64,000 bases of DNA, taken from Chloroflexi bacterium CFX4 (GTDB lineage: Bacteria; Chloroflexota; Anaerolineae; Aggregatilineales; UBA2796). This document shows, in pieces, positions 25,950-34,274 of this stretch (positions are counted from its first letter, which is position 1; each line of letters begins with the position of its first letter). Location of the stretch: assembly GCA_021404685.1 (NCBI GenBank), contig QWHC01000011.1, forward strand, positions 62,001 through 126,000. Reading direction: 5' to 3'. The position numbers and the translations under genes are program-made. The notes under the pieces are model-generated. The model was given only the letters and a program-made list of their open reading frames with translations. It did not search any database and was not told where the DNA came from.

Positions 25950-26882
25950 CTAGTAGATGTAGTTCTGCGCGAACTCCACGATCACCACGTTTTCATCACA
26001 GCCGCTGCGCGCCTGCACCGTCACCTTCTCCGAGATTGGCACACCGGTGATGCCCAGTAACTGCACCGTGTAGTCGCCGACACGCGGCGTGGTGCCAAGA
26101 AACGCCTCAAAGCCGCTTACGCCGAACTTGGGCTGTTCGCCGGTGTAATGGAATTCGTCAATGTTGCCATCGGCGCTGGTAATGCGGACGGTGAGGCTGC
26201 CTTCTTCACGGGTGCGCGGCTGCCCTTGCAAGTTCAGCACAAGCCCTGCCAAGCTCTGCCAACGGCAGCCCTCTGTGCCGTCGTGCGCCTGATAGCGAAT
26301 TGCCTTCAGGCTGAAGGGATACGGCGAGCGCGTGCCGCTCTCAGGCGTGGCGGGCGCATCAGGTTGGATGGGCGTGGGCGGCACCGTCACAATGCCGCCG
26401 ACAACCGGCGTCGCGGTGATGGTGGGTGTGGGTGTTTCGGTGGCGGTTGGGATGGGCGTCTCCGTTGGCGTCGCAGTGGGCAGATCGGTGGGCGGCGGCA
26501 CGGTGGGCGGTTCCGCCGTGAAGGTGAGGCTGGGCGTGAGGGTTGGTTCGGGCGTTGCCAGCACCAAAATTGCCAGCGGCGTGGGCGGCGGAAACGGATT
26601 CAGCGGCGCATAAGGGTTGGCGATCAGCAGGACGGTGAGCGCCACCACACCGATTGAGAGCAGCAAAAAGAAGGCAGTGACCACATCCGCACAGCCGTAA
26701 CCGCCTGGCATGGGCGGCTCATCGGCGTACTGCGGCGGGCTGCCTTGTGGCGGCTTGCGGCGTGTGCGGCGGGCTGCCACTGGCTCAGCAGGCAGATCAT
26801 AGGCGCTGATGGGTTCATCGTGCGGTGCAGAGTCTTCGGGCAGTGTGTTGGGTTTTTCCTCAGCCATAGGGCGGTTTTCCAT
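25950..26882 (-). CDS. Membrane-anchored protein with Thr-Pro linker and beta domain (paralogue 3 of 3)
   Basis: The 310-residue product has a cytoplasmic N-terminus (to about 65, acidic and Pro-rich), one membrane helix (VVTAFFLLLSIGVVALTVLLI, about residues 65-88), a long Thr/Pro linker (about 90-185) and a C-terminal domain. In that domain, YQAHDGTEGCRWQSLAGLVL, EGSLTVRITSADGN and GDYTVQLLGITGVPISEKVTV show a beta-sandwich pattern with a conserved Cys pair. The same C-terminal pattern occurs in the preceding gene ([31 protein letters not shown]). The ATG at 26882 abuts the upstream stop; an internal ATG at 26867 is possible. The function is unknown, probably envelope display. Confidence 0.68.
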   Translation of the reverse strand: MENRPMAEEKPNTLPEDSAPHDEPISAYDLPAEPVAARRTRRKPPQGSPPQYADEPPMPGGYGCADVVTAFFLLLSIGVVALTVLLIANPYAPLNPFPPPTPLAILVLATPEPTLTPSLTFTAEPPTVPPPTDLPTATPTETPIPTATETPTPTITATPVVGGIVTVPPTPIQPDAPATPESGTRSPYPFSLKAIRYQAHDGTEGCRWQSLAGLVLNLQGQPRTREEGSLTVRITSADGNIDEFHYTGEQPKFGVSGFEAFLGTTPRVGDYTVQLLGITGVPISEKVTVQARSGCDENVVIVEFAQNYIY

Positions 26883-27731
26883 CTAGAACGGGCGAATTTG
26901 CGTAAAGTCTACTTGGGCAAGGTTGCGGTTGCAATCGCCATCGAATCGAACGCTGACAGCCTGAGAGAGTGTAACACCTTCGCGGCTGAGCAACTGCACG
27001 CTGTAGGTGCCACGCCCTAAGCGGCGCGACACCTGAATAACCCACCCATAGTTAGAGTCGCTCTCAATCGGCACGCGCTCATTGAAATTCGTGCCGGTCA
27101 CCTGTGCCTGTATGCCGACTCGCGCTGTGAGGCGTTCTTGCTGCAAGCCAAAGACGACGCCGCTGACGCCCTGAAACTCACAATCGAGCCTGCCCTGAAA
27201 GCGTGTGAAGGTTAGTGCGCGCAGCGGCACAAAGGGGAAGGTTGGCGTCGGCGTTGGGCTAGGCGTGGTGGTTGGCATCTCGGTTGGCGTGGGCGTGACG
27301 GTCGGTGTTGGCGTCGGTGTGGCGCTTGGGACGGTCGGCGTTGGGGTGAAGGTGGGTGTTATGGTAAAGGTTGCCGTATGGGTGGCGGTTTGGCTGGCAG
27401 TGAAGGTATAGGTTGGCGTACTGGTTGGCGTCGCTGTGAAGGTGGCGCTTGATGTTGGGCTGGGCGTGAAGGTGATGGTCGGCGTGTGGGTGATCGTCGC
27501 AGTTGCCGTGAAGGTAGGCGTTAGGCTGGGCGTCAGGGAAGGCGTTAGGCTGGGCAGCGCCAGCAGCAGCGGCGGCGTTAGGGTGCGCGGGATGAGGGCT
27601 GAGGGTGGCGTGAGGACGCCAGCCAGCAGCCCAACAGTCAGGATCACAACAATGGCAGATGCCAGCACGAAGAACGCCGTTAGCACATTTAGCGCCAGAC
27701 GGCAGCCGACGCCGTCGGTTCGGCGCGCCAT
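26883..27731 (-). CDS. Membrane-anchored protein with long Thr-Pro linker and beta domain (paralogue 2 of 3)
   Basis: The 282-residue product has a short cytoplasmic N-terminus, a membrane helix (residues 14-40, [21 protein letters not shown]), a low-complexity Thr/Pro/Ser linker of about 110 residues, and a C-terminal beta domain with [15 protein letters not shown] and [14 protein letters not shown]. The C-terminal domain is clearly related to that of the next gene. The linker is repetitive at DNA level and produces long, meaningless Val/Gly-rich frames on the opposite strand. It starts three bases after the stop of the 116-residue gene and ends where the next gene starts, so the three form an operon. 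Confidence 0.68.
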   Translation of the reverse strand: MARRTDGVGCRLALNVLTAFFVLASAIVVILTVGLLAGVLTPPSALIPRTLTPPLLLALPSLTPSLTPSLTPTFTATATITHTPTITFTPSPTSSATFTATPTSTPTYTFTASQTATHTATFTITPTFTPTPTVPSATPTPTPTVTPTPTEMPTTTPSPTPTPTFPFVPLRALTFTRFQGRLDCEFQGVSGVVFGLQQERLTARVGIQAQVTGTNFNERVPIESDSNYGWVIQVSRRLGRGTYSVQLLSREGVTLSQAVSVRFDGDCNRNLAQVDFTQIRPF

Positions 27732-27734
27732 AGG

Positions 27735-28085
27735 TTAGCCTTGCACCTGCGGCGTCGGGGTTGGTGCTTCGGGCGGCACTTCCGTTGGCGGCGGTGGTGG
27801 TTCGGGCGTCGGCGTTTCGGCGGGCGCTTCAGGCGTGGCGGTGGGTGTTTCGGTCGGTGTTGGCGTCAGCGTCTCGGTTGGCGTGGGTGTGATGGTCGGT
27901 GTTTCCGTAGGCGTGACGGTTGGCAGTTCCACGGTTGGGATGGCGGTTTCGGTGCGCGGCTGAAAAGCAGACGGCGGACGCACTACGCGCAAAAGCAGCA
28001 GCAGCGCACACAGGATCACAAACACGCTCAAGCCCAGAAATACAATCGTGATCGTATTATAAGTGCTGTTGTTGTTCTTCTTCAT
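27735..28085 (-). CDS. Short membrane-anchored Thr-Pro-rich protein (paralogue 1 of 3)
   Basis: This 116-residue protein has a basic/Asn-rich start (MKKNNNSTYN), one membrane helix (TITIVFLGLSVFVILCALLLLL) and then a Pro/Thr/Glu-rich tail to the end. It resembles the two following proteins without their C-terminal beta domain, so it may be a truncated paralogue or a spacer protein. AAAGGG lies nine bases before the ATG. It begins the run of three, 59 bp after the PpiC lipoprotein gene. Confidence 0.62.
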   Translation of the reverse strand: MKKNNNSTYNTITIVFLGLSVFVILCALLLLLRVVRPPSAFQPRTETAIPTVELPTVTPTETPTITPTPTETLTPTPTETPTATPEAPAETPTPEPPPPPTEVPPEAPTPTPQVQG

Positions 28086-28144
28086 TGGCTTGCCCTTTCA
28101 AAGCGTGCCACACATCGCTTGGCTTATACCTTGCCGCTTCAAGT

Positions 28145-29089
28145 CTACAGGAATTTTTCGATCTTTGCGCGGCTGATCAATTCCTGAATCCAACGCTCAA
28201 AGGCGCTTTCTGTCAGGCGGTAGCACATTTCATCATCCACGGGACGTTCGGTGGAGCGTTCCAGCACTTGCAGGATATGGTAACCGAGTTCGGTTTGGAT
28301 GGGTGCGCTCAGATCATTGATCGGCAAGCTGAAGGCAGCGGTCTCAATCGCCTCTTGCAAAAGCTGACCACGTGCGAACCAGCCCAAATCGCCGCCGCCT
28401 TGGTTCGTGGTCACATCCAGCGAGTCGCGGGCGGCAAGGGCAGCGAAATCCGCGCCGTTGCTCAGCTCATCACGGATGGCGGCGGCTTTGGCCACATCCG
28501 TTACGAGGATGTGGCGGGCGCGCACTTGCTCAACGTTCTTGCAGGCGGGCGCGGTCACAATGTCGCGCATTCGCTGCGTCATGAGCGCGGCGCGCAAGTT
28601 AGCGCGGTAATCTGCCTCAGTCAGCCGATCTGCCTTGAGCTGCGCCTCCCAATTTTCGCGGCTGCCGGCAATCTCCACGATGGCGGCGATCTCAGCGTCT
28701 AGGTCGGCATCGCTGACTTGAATGCCCTGAATGGTGGCGGCTTGCTCAATCAAGACCTGCTCAATGAGCGTATCCAGCACTTCATTACGAAAGAGCGCGA
28801 GATCACGCGGCGGCGGATTGCCAAAGCTGCGGATCGTCTCTAGGCGGCGTGCCACTTCCCGATCAAGGGCAGCCATGCCAATGCCCTGCTCATTCACACG
28901 CGCCGCCAACACTTCGGGCGTCGGCGTGGGCTGTGCAGCCTGAGCAGTGGGCGGCAAGGCTGTGTTGGGCGTTGTGGCAGGGTTTGCCGCGACGGTGGTT
29001 TGCGGTGTGCTGCTATCGCAAGCGCTGAGCAGGCTGGCAAGGCAAAGGCAGGCAATCAGAAGCGCATGGCGCGCCGATAAACTTCGCAA
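28145..29089 (-). CDS. PpiC-type peptidyl-prolyl isomerase lipoprotein (SurA/PrsA-like)
   Basis: This is an extracytoplasmic foldase of about 314 residues. The signal peptide ends in a lipobox LLSAC, so it is a lipoprotein. A Thr/Pro linker is followed by a SurA_N-like helical domain (MAALDREVARRLETI, FRNEVLDTLIEQVLIEQAA) and the parvulin domain: VRARHILVTDVAKA, GADFAALAARDSLD, GGDLGWFARGQLLQ and ELGYHILQVLE. I chose TTG at 29089 because AGGAGAGA lies just upstream and the product then begins with the signal peptide. The open frame to 29215 adds 42 residues that would spoil it. It probably helps fold the Thr-Pro-rich surface proteins encoded downstream. Confidence 0.85.
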   Translation of the reverse strand: MRSLSARHALLIACLCLASLLSACDSSTPQTTVAANPATTPNTALPPTAQAAQPTPTPEVLAARVNEQGIGMAALDREVARRLETIRSFGNPPPRDLALFRNEVLDTLIEQVLIEQAATIQGIQVSDADLDAEIAAIVEIAGSRENWEAQLKADRLTEADYRANLRAALMTQRMRDIVTAPACKNVEQVRARHILVTDVAKAAAIRDELSNGADFAALAARDSLDVTTNQGGGDLGWFARGQLLQEAIETAAFSLPINDLSAPIQTELGYHILQVLERSTERPVDDEMCYRLTESAFERWIQELISRAKIEKFL

Positions 29090-29220
29090 GGGTGTATCAC
29101 TCTCTCCTAAATGTGCTGCGGTGAGCGCAGGCGTCCAAGGCTCACTTTGCGGCAAGTATAGCCGTCTGCCTTGCTGCCTGCAAGCAGTTGCTGCTTTGGG
29201 CAAGGCGGCAAGCATGGGTA

Positions 29221-29240
29221 GGCGGGAAGATTTTCCCGCC
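29221..29240. terminator. Hairpin terminator after the Gfo/Idh/MocA gene
   Basis: GGCGGGAA (29221-29228) and TTCCCGCC (29233-29240) form an 8-bp stem with a 4-nt loop, just past the stop of the minus-strand gene at 29247. No long T-run follows. It is similar in sequence to the palindrome at 15938-15959. Confidence 0.55.
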
Positions 29241-29246
29241 CGTTGC

Positions 29247-30338
29247 TTAACTCAGCACCACTTCGCGTTTGCTCTGGCTGGAGGCATAGAGCGCCTCTAG
29301 CACTTGCACGCCGATCACGCCGTGCGTTACGTCGGCGGGTGCTGGCTGGTTGTTCACCAACGCCGCCATGCTCTCCACGATGAGCGCCTCATGCCCATAG
29401 ATGCCGTTCCAGCGCAAGCTTGGCGTCACTGTGACTGCCTCGCCCGCCATCTCGCTATAGAAATGCAGCGTGCCATCGCGCACGTAATTGACCACGTTCA
29501 GCACGGCGGTGCCTTCCGTGCCGCTCAGTTCTAGGCGGATGATGTCTTCACGTGGTTGGCGGTGTTCTGCCCAAGAGGCGTGCAGGTTAATGGCAAGGTC
29601 GCCCTCGCAGCGCAAAAAGCCGACCGCGCCATCATCCACACTGAACGCCTCTGCGCTGGCGTCGTTTACCCAGCGTGGGCTGCCCCACACCTTCAAACCG
29701 CGCCCGCCAAAGTAGGAAGTCACATGCCCGCTGACGGTCTGCACACGCGGAAAACCGAGCAACCACAGCGTCATATCCAGCATATGCACACCAAGATCGA
29801 TCAGCGCACCGCCACCTGCCATGTGTTTTTGGCTGAACCAACCGCTGCCGGGAATGCCCGTCTCGCGCCGCCACCAAGCGTAGGCGTTGTAAATCTTGCC
29901 AAGCCTGCCCTCGGCGATCATTCGGCGAATCCATAGCACATCTGCGCGATAGCGGTGGTTGTAGGCGACCATCAGGCGGCGGTGATTGATCTCAGCAGCG
30001 CGCTGCATGTCGCGTGCCTCAAAGAGCGAAGGCGCTAATGGCTTTTCGCAGATCACATGCGCGCCGCCTTCCAACGCTGCAATGGTGGATTCGGCGTGCA
30101 GGGCGTTGGGCAAGCAAATGCTCACCACGTCCAGCTTTGCTTCTGCCAGCATGGTCTTATAATCGGTGAAGCACAATTCGGGCGGCACGCCATACTCAGC
30201 GGCACGCTGTGCCAGCCGATTCGGGTCAGAATCACATAAAGCAACCAGTTCTGTGTGTGGTGAGCGCACAAAGCCGCGGGCGTGTTCGCCGCCAATGCCA
30301 AGCCCAACGATGCCGGCGCGGAGTAGGGAAGTTGTCAT
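29247..30338 (-). CDS. Gfo/Idh/MocA-family NAD(P)-dependent oxidoreductase
   Basis: This is a 363-residue sugar- or inositol-type dehydrogenase. The N-terminal Rossmann domain has AGIVGLGIGGEHARGFV and VALCDSDPNRLAQRA. The family signature comes at VICEKPLAPSLFEARDM (the EKP Lys), and YNHRYRADVLWIRRMI is also typical. The catalytic region GGALIDLGVHMLDMTLWLLG supplies the Asp and His. The C-terminal alpha/beta domain is complete. The substrate cannot be predicted. The gene stands alone, divergent from the flavoprotein gene at 30494, and has a hairpin after its stop. Confidence 0.9.
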   Translation of the reverse strand: MTTSLLRAGIVGLGIGGEHARGFVRSPHTELVALCDSDPNRLAQRAAEYGVPPELCFTDYKTMLAEAKLDVVSICLPNALHAESTIAALEGGAHVICEKPLAPSLFEARDMQRAAEINHRRLMVAYNHRYRADVLWIRRMIAEGRLGKIYNAYAWWRRETGIPGSGWFSQKHMAGGGALIDLGVHMLDMTLWLLGFPRVQTVSGHVTSYFGGRGLKVWGSPRWVNDASAEAFSVDDGAVGFLRCEGDLAINLHASWAEHRQPREDIIRLELSGTEGTAVLNVVNYVRDGTLHFYSEMAGEAVTVTPSLRWNGIYGHEALIVESMAALVNNQPAPADVTHGVIGVQVLEALYASSQSKREVVLS

Positions 30339-30493
30339 GCTTGAAAAATCCTTCGATTTGGGTGAACCGTGCCAAGTGTAACGCGCTTTGCCAACTTAGG
30401 GTGTGCTGCGCTTTCTGCACGCGCTGTAAGATCAGCACGGCACGCCTGTTCTCTGCCTAAGGGACATTCCACACGAAGGGATACGTTTGAGGT

Positions 30494-31876
30494 ATGGCAG
30501 ACCAATTCGACGCGATCATTATCGGCGCAGGGCAAGCCGGTGGCCCGCTTTCGACCGCCCTCGCACGCGCAGGCTGGCGCACCGCACTCATTGAACGGGC
30601 GCATGTGGGCGGCACCTGCGTGAACGAAGGCTGCACGCCCACCAAAACTATGATTGCCAGTGCGCGGGTGGCGCATTTGGCGCGCCGCGCTGCCGATTAC
30701 GGCGTGCAGACCGATTCGGTGCAGGTGGATTTGGCAACCGTGCGCGGACGCAAGCGCGCCATTGTCGAGTCCTTTCGCGGCGGCAGCCAGCGCCACATCG
30801 AAAGCACCGAAGGCGTAACGCTCATCTTTGGCACGGCGCACTTCAGCGCACCCTATGAAATTACCGTCCAGCGCAACGATGGCACGCAGCAGACGCTCAG
30901 CGCGCCCAAGATTTTTCTGAACGTTGGCGCACGGGCTGCCATTCCGAGCTTGGAAGGCATTGAAGACGTGCCATACCTCACCTCGACAAGCATTATGGAA
31001 CTGGACAGCCTGCCAGAGCATTTGATCATATTAGGCGGTGGCTACATCGGTGTGGAGTTTGGGCAGACCTTTCGGCGTTTTGGCGCGCACGTCAGCATTG
31101 TGCAGCGCGGTGATCAGCTCTTAGGGCGCGAAGATGCCGACCTTGCCGCCGAATTTGCCGATATGCTGCGCGGCGAAGGCATCAACATCGCCCTGAACGC
31201 CCGCGCCACGCGGACTTGGCAGCAAAACGGCGCGCTTTACCTTGAGGTGGAATCCGAAAGTGCCAGCATGACGCTGCGCGGCTCACATTTGTTGGTGGCA
31301 GCCGGGCGCGTGCCAAACACCGATACGCTCAATCTTGCAGCGGCAGGCATTCAGGCTGATTCACGCGGCTTCATCAAGGTCAATGAGCGTCTAGAGACGA
31401 ACGTTGCGGGCATTTATGCGCTGGGCGATGTGAACGGCGGCGCAGCCTTTACGCACATCGCCTATGATGATTTCCGCATTGTGCGCGATAACTTGCTGCA
31501 CGGCGCAGCGCGCACCACGCAAGATCGGCTGGTGCCGTACACCGTCTTCACCGATCCACAGCTTGGGCGCGTTGGGCTGAGCGAGCGCGAAGCACGCGCT
31601 AAGGGGCTGAACATCCGCGTGGCAAAGCTGCCCATGGCACATGTGGCGCGTGCCATCGAGACGGACGAGACACGCGGCTTCATGAAGGCGATCCTCGATG
31701 CCGAGACGGGGCAAATTCTTGGTGCGGCGGTGCTGGGCATTGAAGGCGGCGAGATTGTGAGCGTGCTGCAAATGGCGATGATCGGGCGCGTGCCATACAC
31801 CGCCATCCGCGATGGCGTCTTCGCGCATCCCACGCTCTCGGAATCGCTGAACAATTTGTTCATGACGCTTGATTGA
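30494..31876 (+). CDS. MerA-like FAD-dependent pyridine nucleotide-disulfide oxidoreductase
   Basis: This is a 460-residue class I flavoprotein disulfide reductase. The FAD dinucleotide fold is AIIIGAGQAGGPLSTALARAG; the redox-active disulfide is GGTCVNEGCTPTKTM. The NAD(P) fold is IILGGGYIGVEFGQTF, and IYALGDVNGGAAFTHIAYDD is the second FAD-binding motif. The C-terminal interface region ends AHPTLSESLNNLF, with the HP motif. It lacks an N-terminal heavy-metal domain and a vicinal Cys pair at the C-terminus, so true mercuric reductase activity is unlikely; it may reduce another disulfide or quinone. GAGG lies just before the ATG. Confidence 0.88.
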   Translation: MADQFDAIIIGAGQAGGPLSTALARAGWRTALIERAHVGGTCVNEGCTPTKTMIASARVAHLARRAADYGVQTDSVQVDLATVRGRKRAIVESFRGGSQRHIESTEGVTLIFGTAHFSAPYEITVQRNDGTQQTLSAPKIFLNVGARAAIPSLEGIEDVPYLTSTSIMELDSLPEHLIILGGGYIGVEFGQTFRRFGAHVSIVQRGDQLLGREDADLAAEFADMLRGEGINIALNARATRTWQQNGALYLEVESESASMTLRGSHLLVAAGRVPNTDTLNLAAAGIQADSRGFIKVNERLETNVAGIYALGDVNGGAAFTHIAYDDFRIVRDNLLHGAARTTQDRLVPYTVFTDPQLGRVGLSEREARAKGLNIRVAKLPMAHVARAIETDETRGFMKAILDAETGQILGAAVLGIEGGEIVSVLQMAMIGRVPYTAIRDGVFAHPTLSESLNNLFMTLD

Positions 31877-31884
31877 CCACAGCG

Positions 31885-31947
31885 CATGGCGTGCGTCGGA
31901 CGCGCTCCATAGGCAACAGCGCTTTGGCTACGCAAGTTTTGCAATAG
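31885..31947. repeat. Dispersed palindromic repeat, family A copy 1
   Basis: About 63 bp that align with 35517-35579. Shared blocks include CGCGCTCCATAGGCA and CAAGTTTTG. The first half is an imperfect palindrome (CATGG ... CTCCATAG). It lies between the flavoprotein stop and a TATAAT at 31952-31957 that may drive the ferritin-like gene. Confidence 0.55.
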
Positions 31948-32016
31948 CCTCTATAATCTAAAGTAACCGCACGGGCGCAGCACGTTGCGCCCTACCATAC
32001 TTGGAGTTGCCACACC

Positions 32017-32442
32017 ATGGATAAAGAAACCCTGATTAAACACCTGAACGATGACCTTGCCCACGAACTCTCGGCGATCATTCAATACCTCACCTACGCA
32101 GCGAAGGTGACCGGCCCTTACCGCCCGCAATTGGCGCAGTTCTTCCTTGCCGAAGTGCCTGATGAGCAACTGCACGCCCAATACCTTGCCAACAAGATCG
32201 TGGCGCTGGGCGGCGAGCCGACCACCGTCCCGTCGCCTGTCAAAGCTGCCAAAACCAACCGCGAAATGTTGGAGGCTGTGCTAGCGGCAGAGACCGACGC
32301 AGCGCAGCGTTACACCAAGCGCGCTGAGGAGGCGGACGCCTTTGGCGATATTGGCTTGAAAGTGCAGCTTGAGGACATGGTGCGCGATGAAAGCGGTCAC
32401 CGTGATGAGACAGCGCGCATCCTCACAGATTGGAGCCTGTAG
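32017..32442 (+). CDS. Ferritin-like (bacterioferritin-type) di-iron protein
   Basis: This 141-residue four-helix protein probably oxidises and stores iron. Di-iron ligands are visible as a Glu in LNDDLAHELSAIIQY, Glu and His in EVPDEQLHAQYLANKI, Glu in LAAETDAAQRYTKRAEEA, and Glu/His in MVRDESGHRDETARIL. The length is slightly below that of classical Bfr (about 155), and no Met haem ligand is certain. GGAG lies about ten bases upstream of the ATG. A perfect -10, TATAAT (31952-31957), is upstream without a good -35. It is convergent with the CapA gene. Confidence 0.85.
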   Translation: MDKETLIKHLNDDLAHELSAIIQYLTYAAKVTGPYRPQLAQFFLAEVPDEQLHAQYLANKIVALGGEPTTVPSPVKAAKTNREMLEAVLAAETDAAQRYTKRAEEADAFGDIGLKVQLEDMVRDESGHRDETARILTDWSL

Positions 32443-32450
32443 CGCCAGCG

Positions 32451-34274
32451 CTACCAGCCGCTTGCCCTGAAGATCGTCTTGAGGAAGGCGGCGCGCTCTG
32501 TGGGCGTCATCGGGCGCGGACGGGCGTAATCTTCAATAATGCCCGTGTAGAGTTCGGTCGAGAGGTGCCTGCCTTCGTAGATGATCAGCTTATCGGCAAA
32601 CATCTGGCGGGTGCCAAGTGACTGCATCTGATCAAAAAAGAGGTTGCCAAGCCCAAAGTGAATGAATGCGCCGCCTTGCCACGCCGTGAAGGCAAAGCCT
32701 TGCGGCTGGTGCGCCTGACTGCCGATGACGACATCGGCGCCCATCGCTGCATACTTGCGGAAGAAGGCGTCTTGAGCAGGCGGTGCATTGTACTGGTAGA
32801 GTTCCTGATACTGAATGGTCATCACCACAATATCGGCAACCGTCTTCAGGCGCGCAATCTCAAGGCTGAGGTAGGCATCATCGCAGCGCGCCGCGCCGGG
32901 ACGCGCTGCGGTTGCCCAAGCGCCGTTCGGTCCGACGGCGTTACAGCCAATGAAGGCGATCTTGTTGCCGTTATGCTCACGGATGGCAGCCCGCCGCGCA
33001 TCGTCAGCATTTTTGCCGCCGCCGAAGTAGGGAATGCTGTAGGCGGTGTAAAGCTCCAGCGAGTTTAGGAGTGCCGCCGTTCCCCAGTCGTTCACATGGT
33101 TACCGGTCAGCTCAATCACATTGATGCCGATAGCGCGCAGCAGTTCAAAATACTTCTCGCGGCTGCAAAAAATCAGGCTTGGCGAGGCAGGATCGGGATA
33201 CGGGCAATTCTTGGCAAAGGCGACCTCATTGCTGGTGTGAATGATGTCGCCCTCCGCAAAAAAAGGCGCGATGTCTCGCGCCGGGTAGAGGATGCCCTGT
33301 GTTTCCATCTTCCAAGCAGTGGCGCGTGTGAGCGCCGTGACGCCTGTCAGGATCAGCGCGGTCAGCCTTGACGGATCGCGGTTAGTGGGCAACCAAGAGC
33401 CTGCGGATAAGATCGCTTGCGAGACGGCTTGCAGCGCGGCGGCATCGGTGCCTGTCACGCCGAAGGTATCCGTCATGCTCCACTGATCAATCGAGACGGA
33501 ACGGCTAAGGATGTTCACGCCATCCACGCGCAGCGCCTTCAAGGTCGGGTTCAACTGCTCGAACGGCACAATAGACCACGCACTGCGAAGCTCCCACAGG
33601 CGCGGCGCTAAAATCTCGCCCAGCACAACTTCCGTCGGCGTGTTGGGCGCGGGCTGGTTCAGTCCGCTGACCAGCCAACGGCGCACTTCTTCGGTCATCA
33701 CCAGCACGGGCGGCTGTCCGCCTTCGCTGAGCGCCGCCAGGGCAGCGATCTCGCCGCGCCAAAAGCGCTGAATATCCACCACGCTGATGTTTTCCGCCGT
33801 CGAGACGTAAGGCACAACCGGCACGTACACCCAACGCGCCAGCAGCGGCGTGGGCGTGTTGGGTGCAATGCGCGCCAACTGCACTTGGGCATTGGCAGCA
33901 TCGCTCAGCACCACCTGCCCGCTGTTGATGAGCGGCGTGAAGGCGGCGGCAAGGGCAGGCGGCACGCCTTCCGCAATAAAGAGGCGGACCGCGCTGCTGG
34001 ACGGCGGTGGCGCAGGCTGTGTGGGTGGCTCGGCAGGTGTTGGCTGTGCTGCGCTCTCGGTCGGCACGACGGATTCGGCAGTCGGTGGCACAATCGGCGT
34101 CGCGTTCAGGTCAAGCGTGGGCTGCGGCTGCGGCGCACCGGGGCTAAGTTCAGGGGCAAGCGCGTTCAGGGTTGGTGTGGGAGGTGGGCGCGTGCCGCGT
34201 GCGAAACAGCCAGTTAGGGCAAGGGCGCACAGCAGCCAAACGCCGCAACGCCGCGCAAGGGCGATCTTTCTCAT
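32451..34274 (-). CDS. CapA-family lipoprotein with N-terminal binding-protein-like domain
   Basis: This 607-residue lipoprotein has signal residues 1-23 with lipobox LTGC. A Pro/Thr-rich linker (30-95) precedes a domain (about 96-310) with VPVVPYVSTAENISVVDIQR and FWRGEI, which resembles PstS-type solute-binding folds. The CapA/PGA_cap metallophosphatase-like domain follows: INVIELTGNHVNDWG (Asn-His), KIAFIGCNAVGPNG, DIVVMTIQYQELYQ and MGADVVIGSQAHQPQG (His pair), and IHFGLGNLFFDQM. CapA proteins act in poly-gamma-glutamate or surface polymer synthesis, though the biochemistry is unsettled. The start overlaps the CPBP gene stop as ATGA. Confidence 0.82.
   Translation of the reverse strand: MRKIALARRCGVWLLCALALTGCFARGTRPPPTPTLNALAPELSPGAPQPQPTLDLNATPIVPPTAESVVPTESAAQPTPAEPPTQPAPPPSSSAVRLFIAEGVPPALAAAFTPLINSGQVVLSDAANAQVQLARIAPNTPTPLLARWVYVPVVPYVSTAENISVVDIQRFWRGEIAALAALSEGGQPPVLVMTEEVRRWLVSGLNQPAPNTPTEVVLGEILAPRLWELRSAWSIVPFEQLNPTLKALRVDGVNILSRSVSIDQWSMTDTFGVTGTDAAALQAVSQAILSAGSWLPTNRDPSRLTALILTGVTALTRATAWKMETQGILYPARDIAPFFAEGDIIHTSNEVAFAKNCPYPDPASPSLIFCSREKYFELLRAIGINVIELTGNHVNDWGTAALLNSLELYTAYSIPYFGGGKNADDARRAAIREHNGNKIAFIGCNAVGPNGAWATAARPGAARCDDAYLSLEIARLKTVADIVVMTIQYQELYQYNAPPAQDAFFRKYAAMGADVVIGSQAHQPQGFAFTAWQGGAFIHFGLGNLFFDQMQSLGTRQMFADKLIIYEGRHLSTELYTGIIEDYARPRPMTPTERAAFLKTIFRASGW

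Noticed and set aside
26332..27540. Possible CRISPR-like or tandem-repeat array
   Set aside because: The repeats are short codon-level Thr-Pro repeats within coding frames, without constant spacers or a leader, and no cas genes are present.
26332..27738. Long plus-strand frames rich in Val and Gly (for example 26332-26613, 27205-27411, 27436-27738)
   Set aside because: They are antisense to the Thr-Pro linkers; the repeated ACN-CCN codons read as GGN and GTN on the other strand. No ribosome-binding site or family pattern.
30494..31876. True mercuric reductase
   Set aside because: The active-site Cys pair is present, but there is no N-terminal metal-binding domain or C-terminal vicinal Cys, and no mer genes are nearby.
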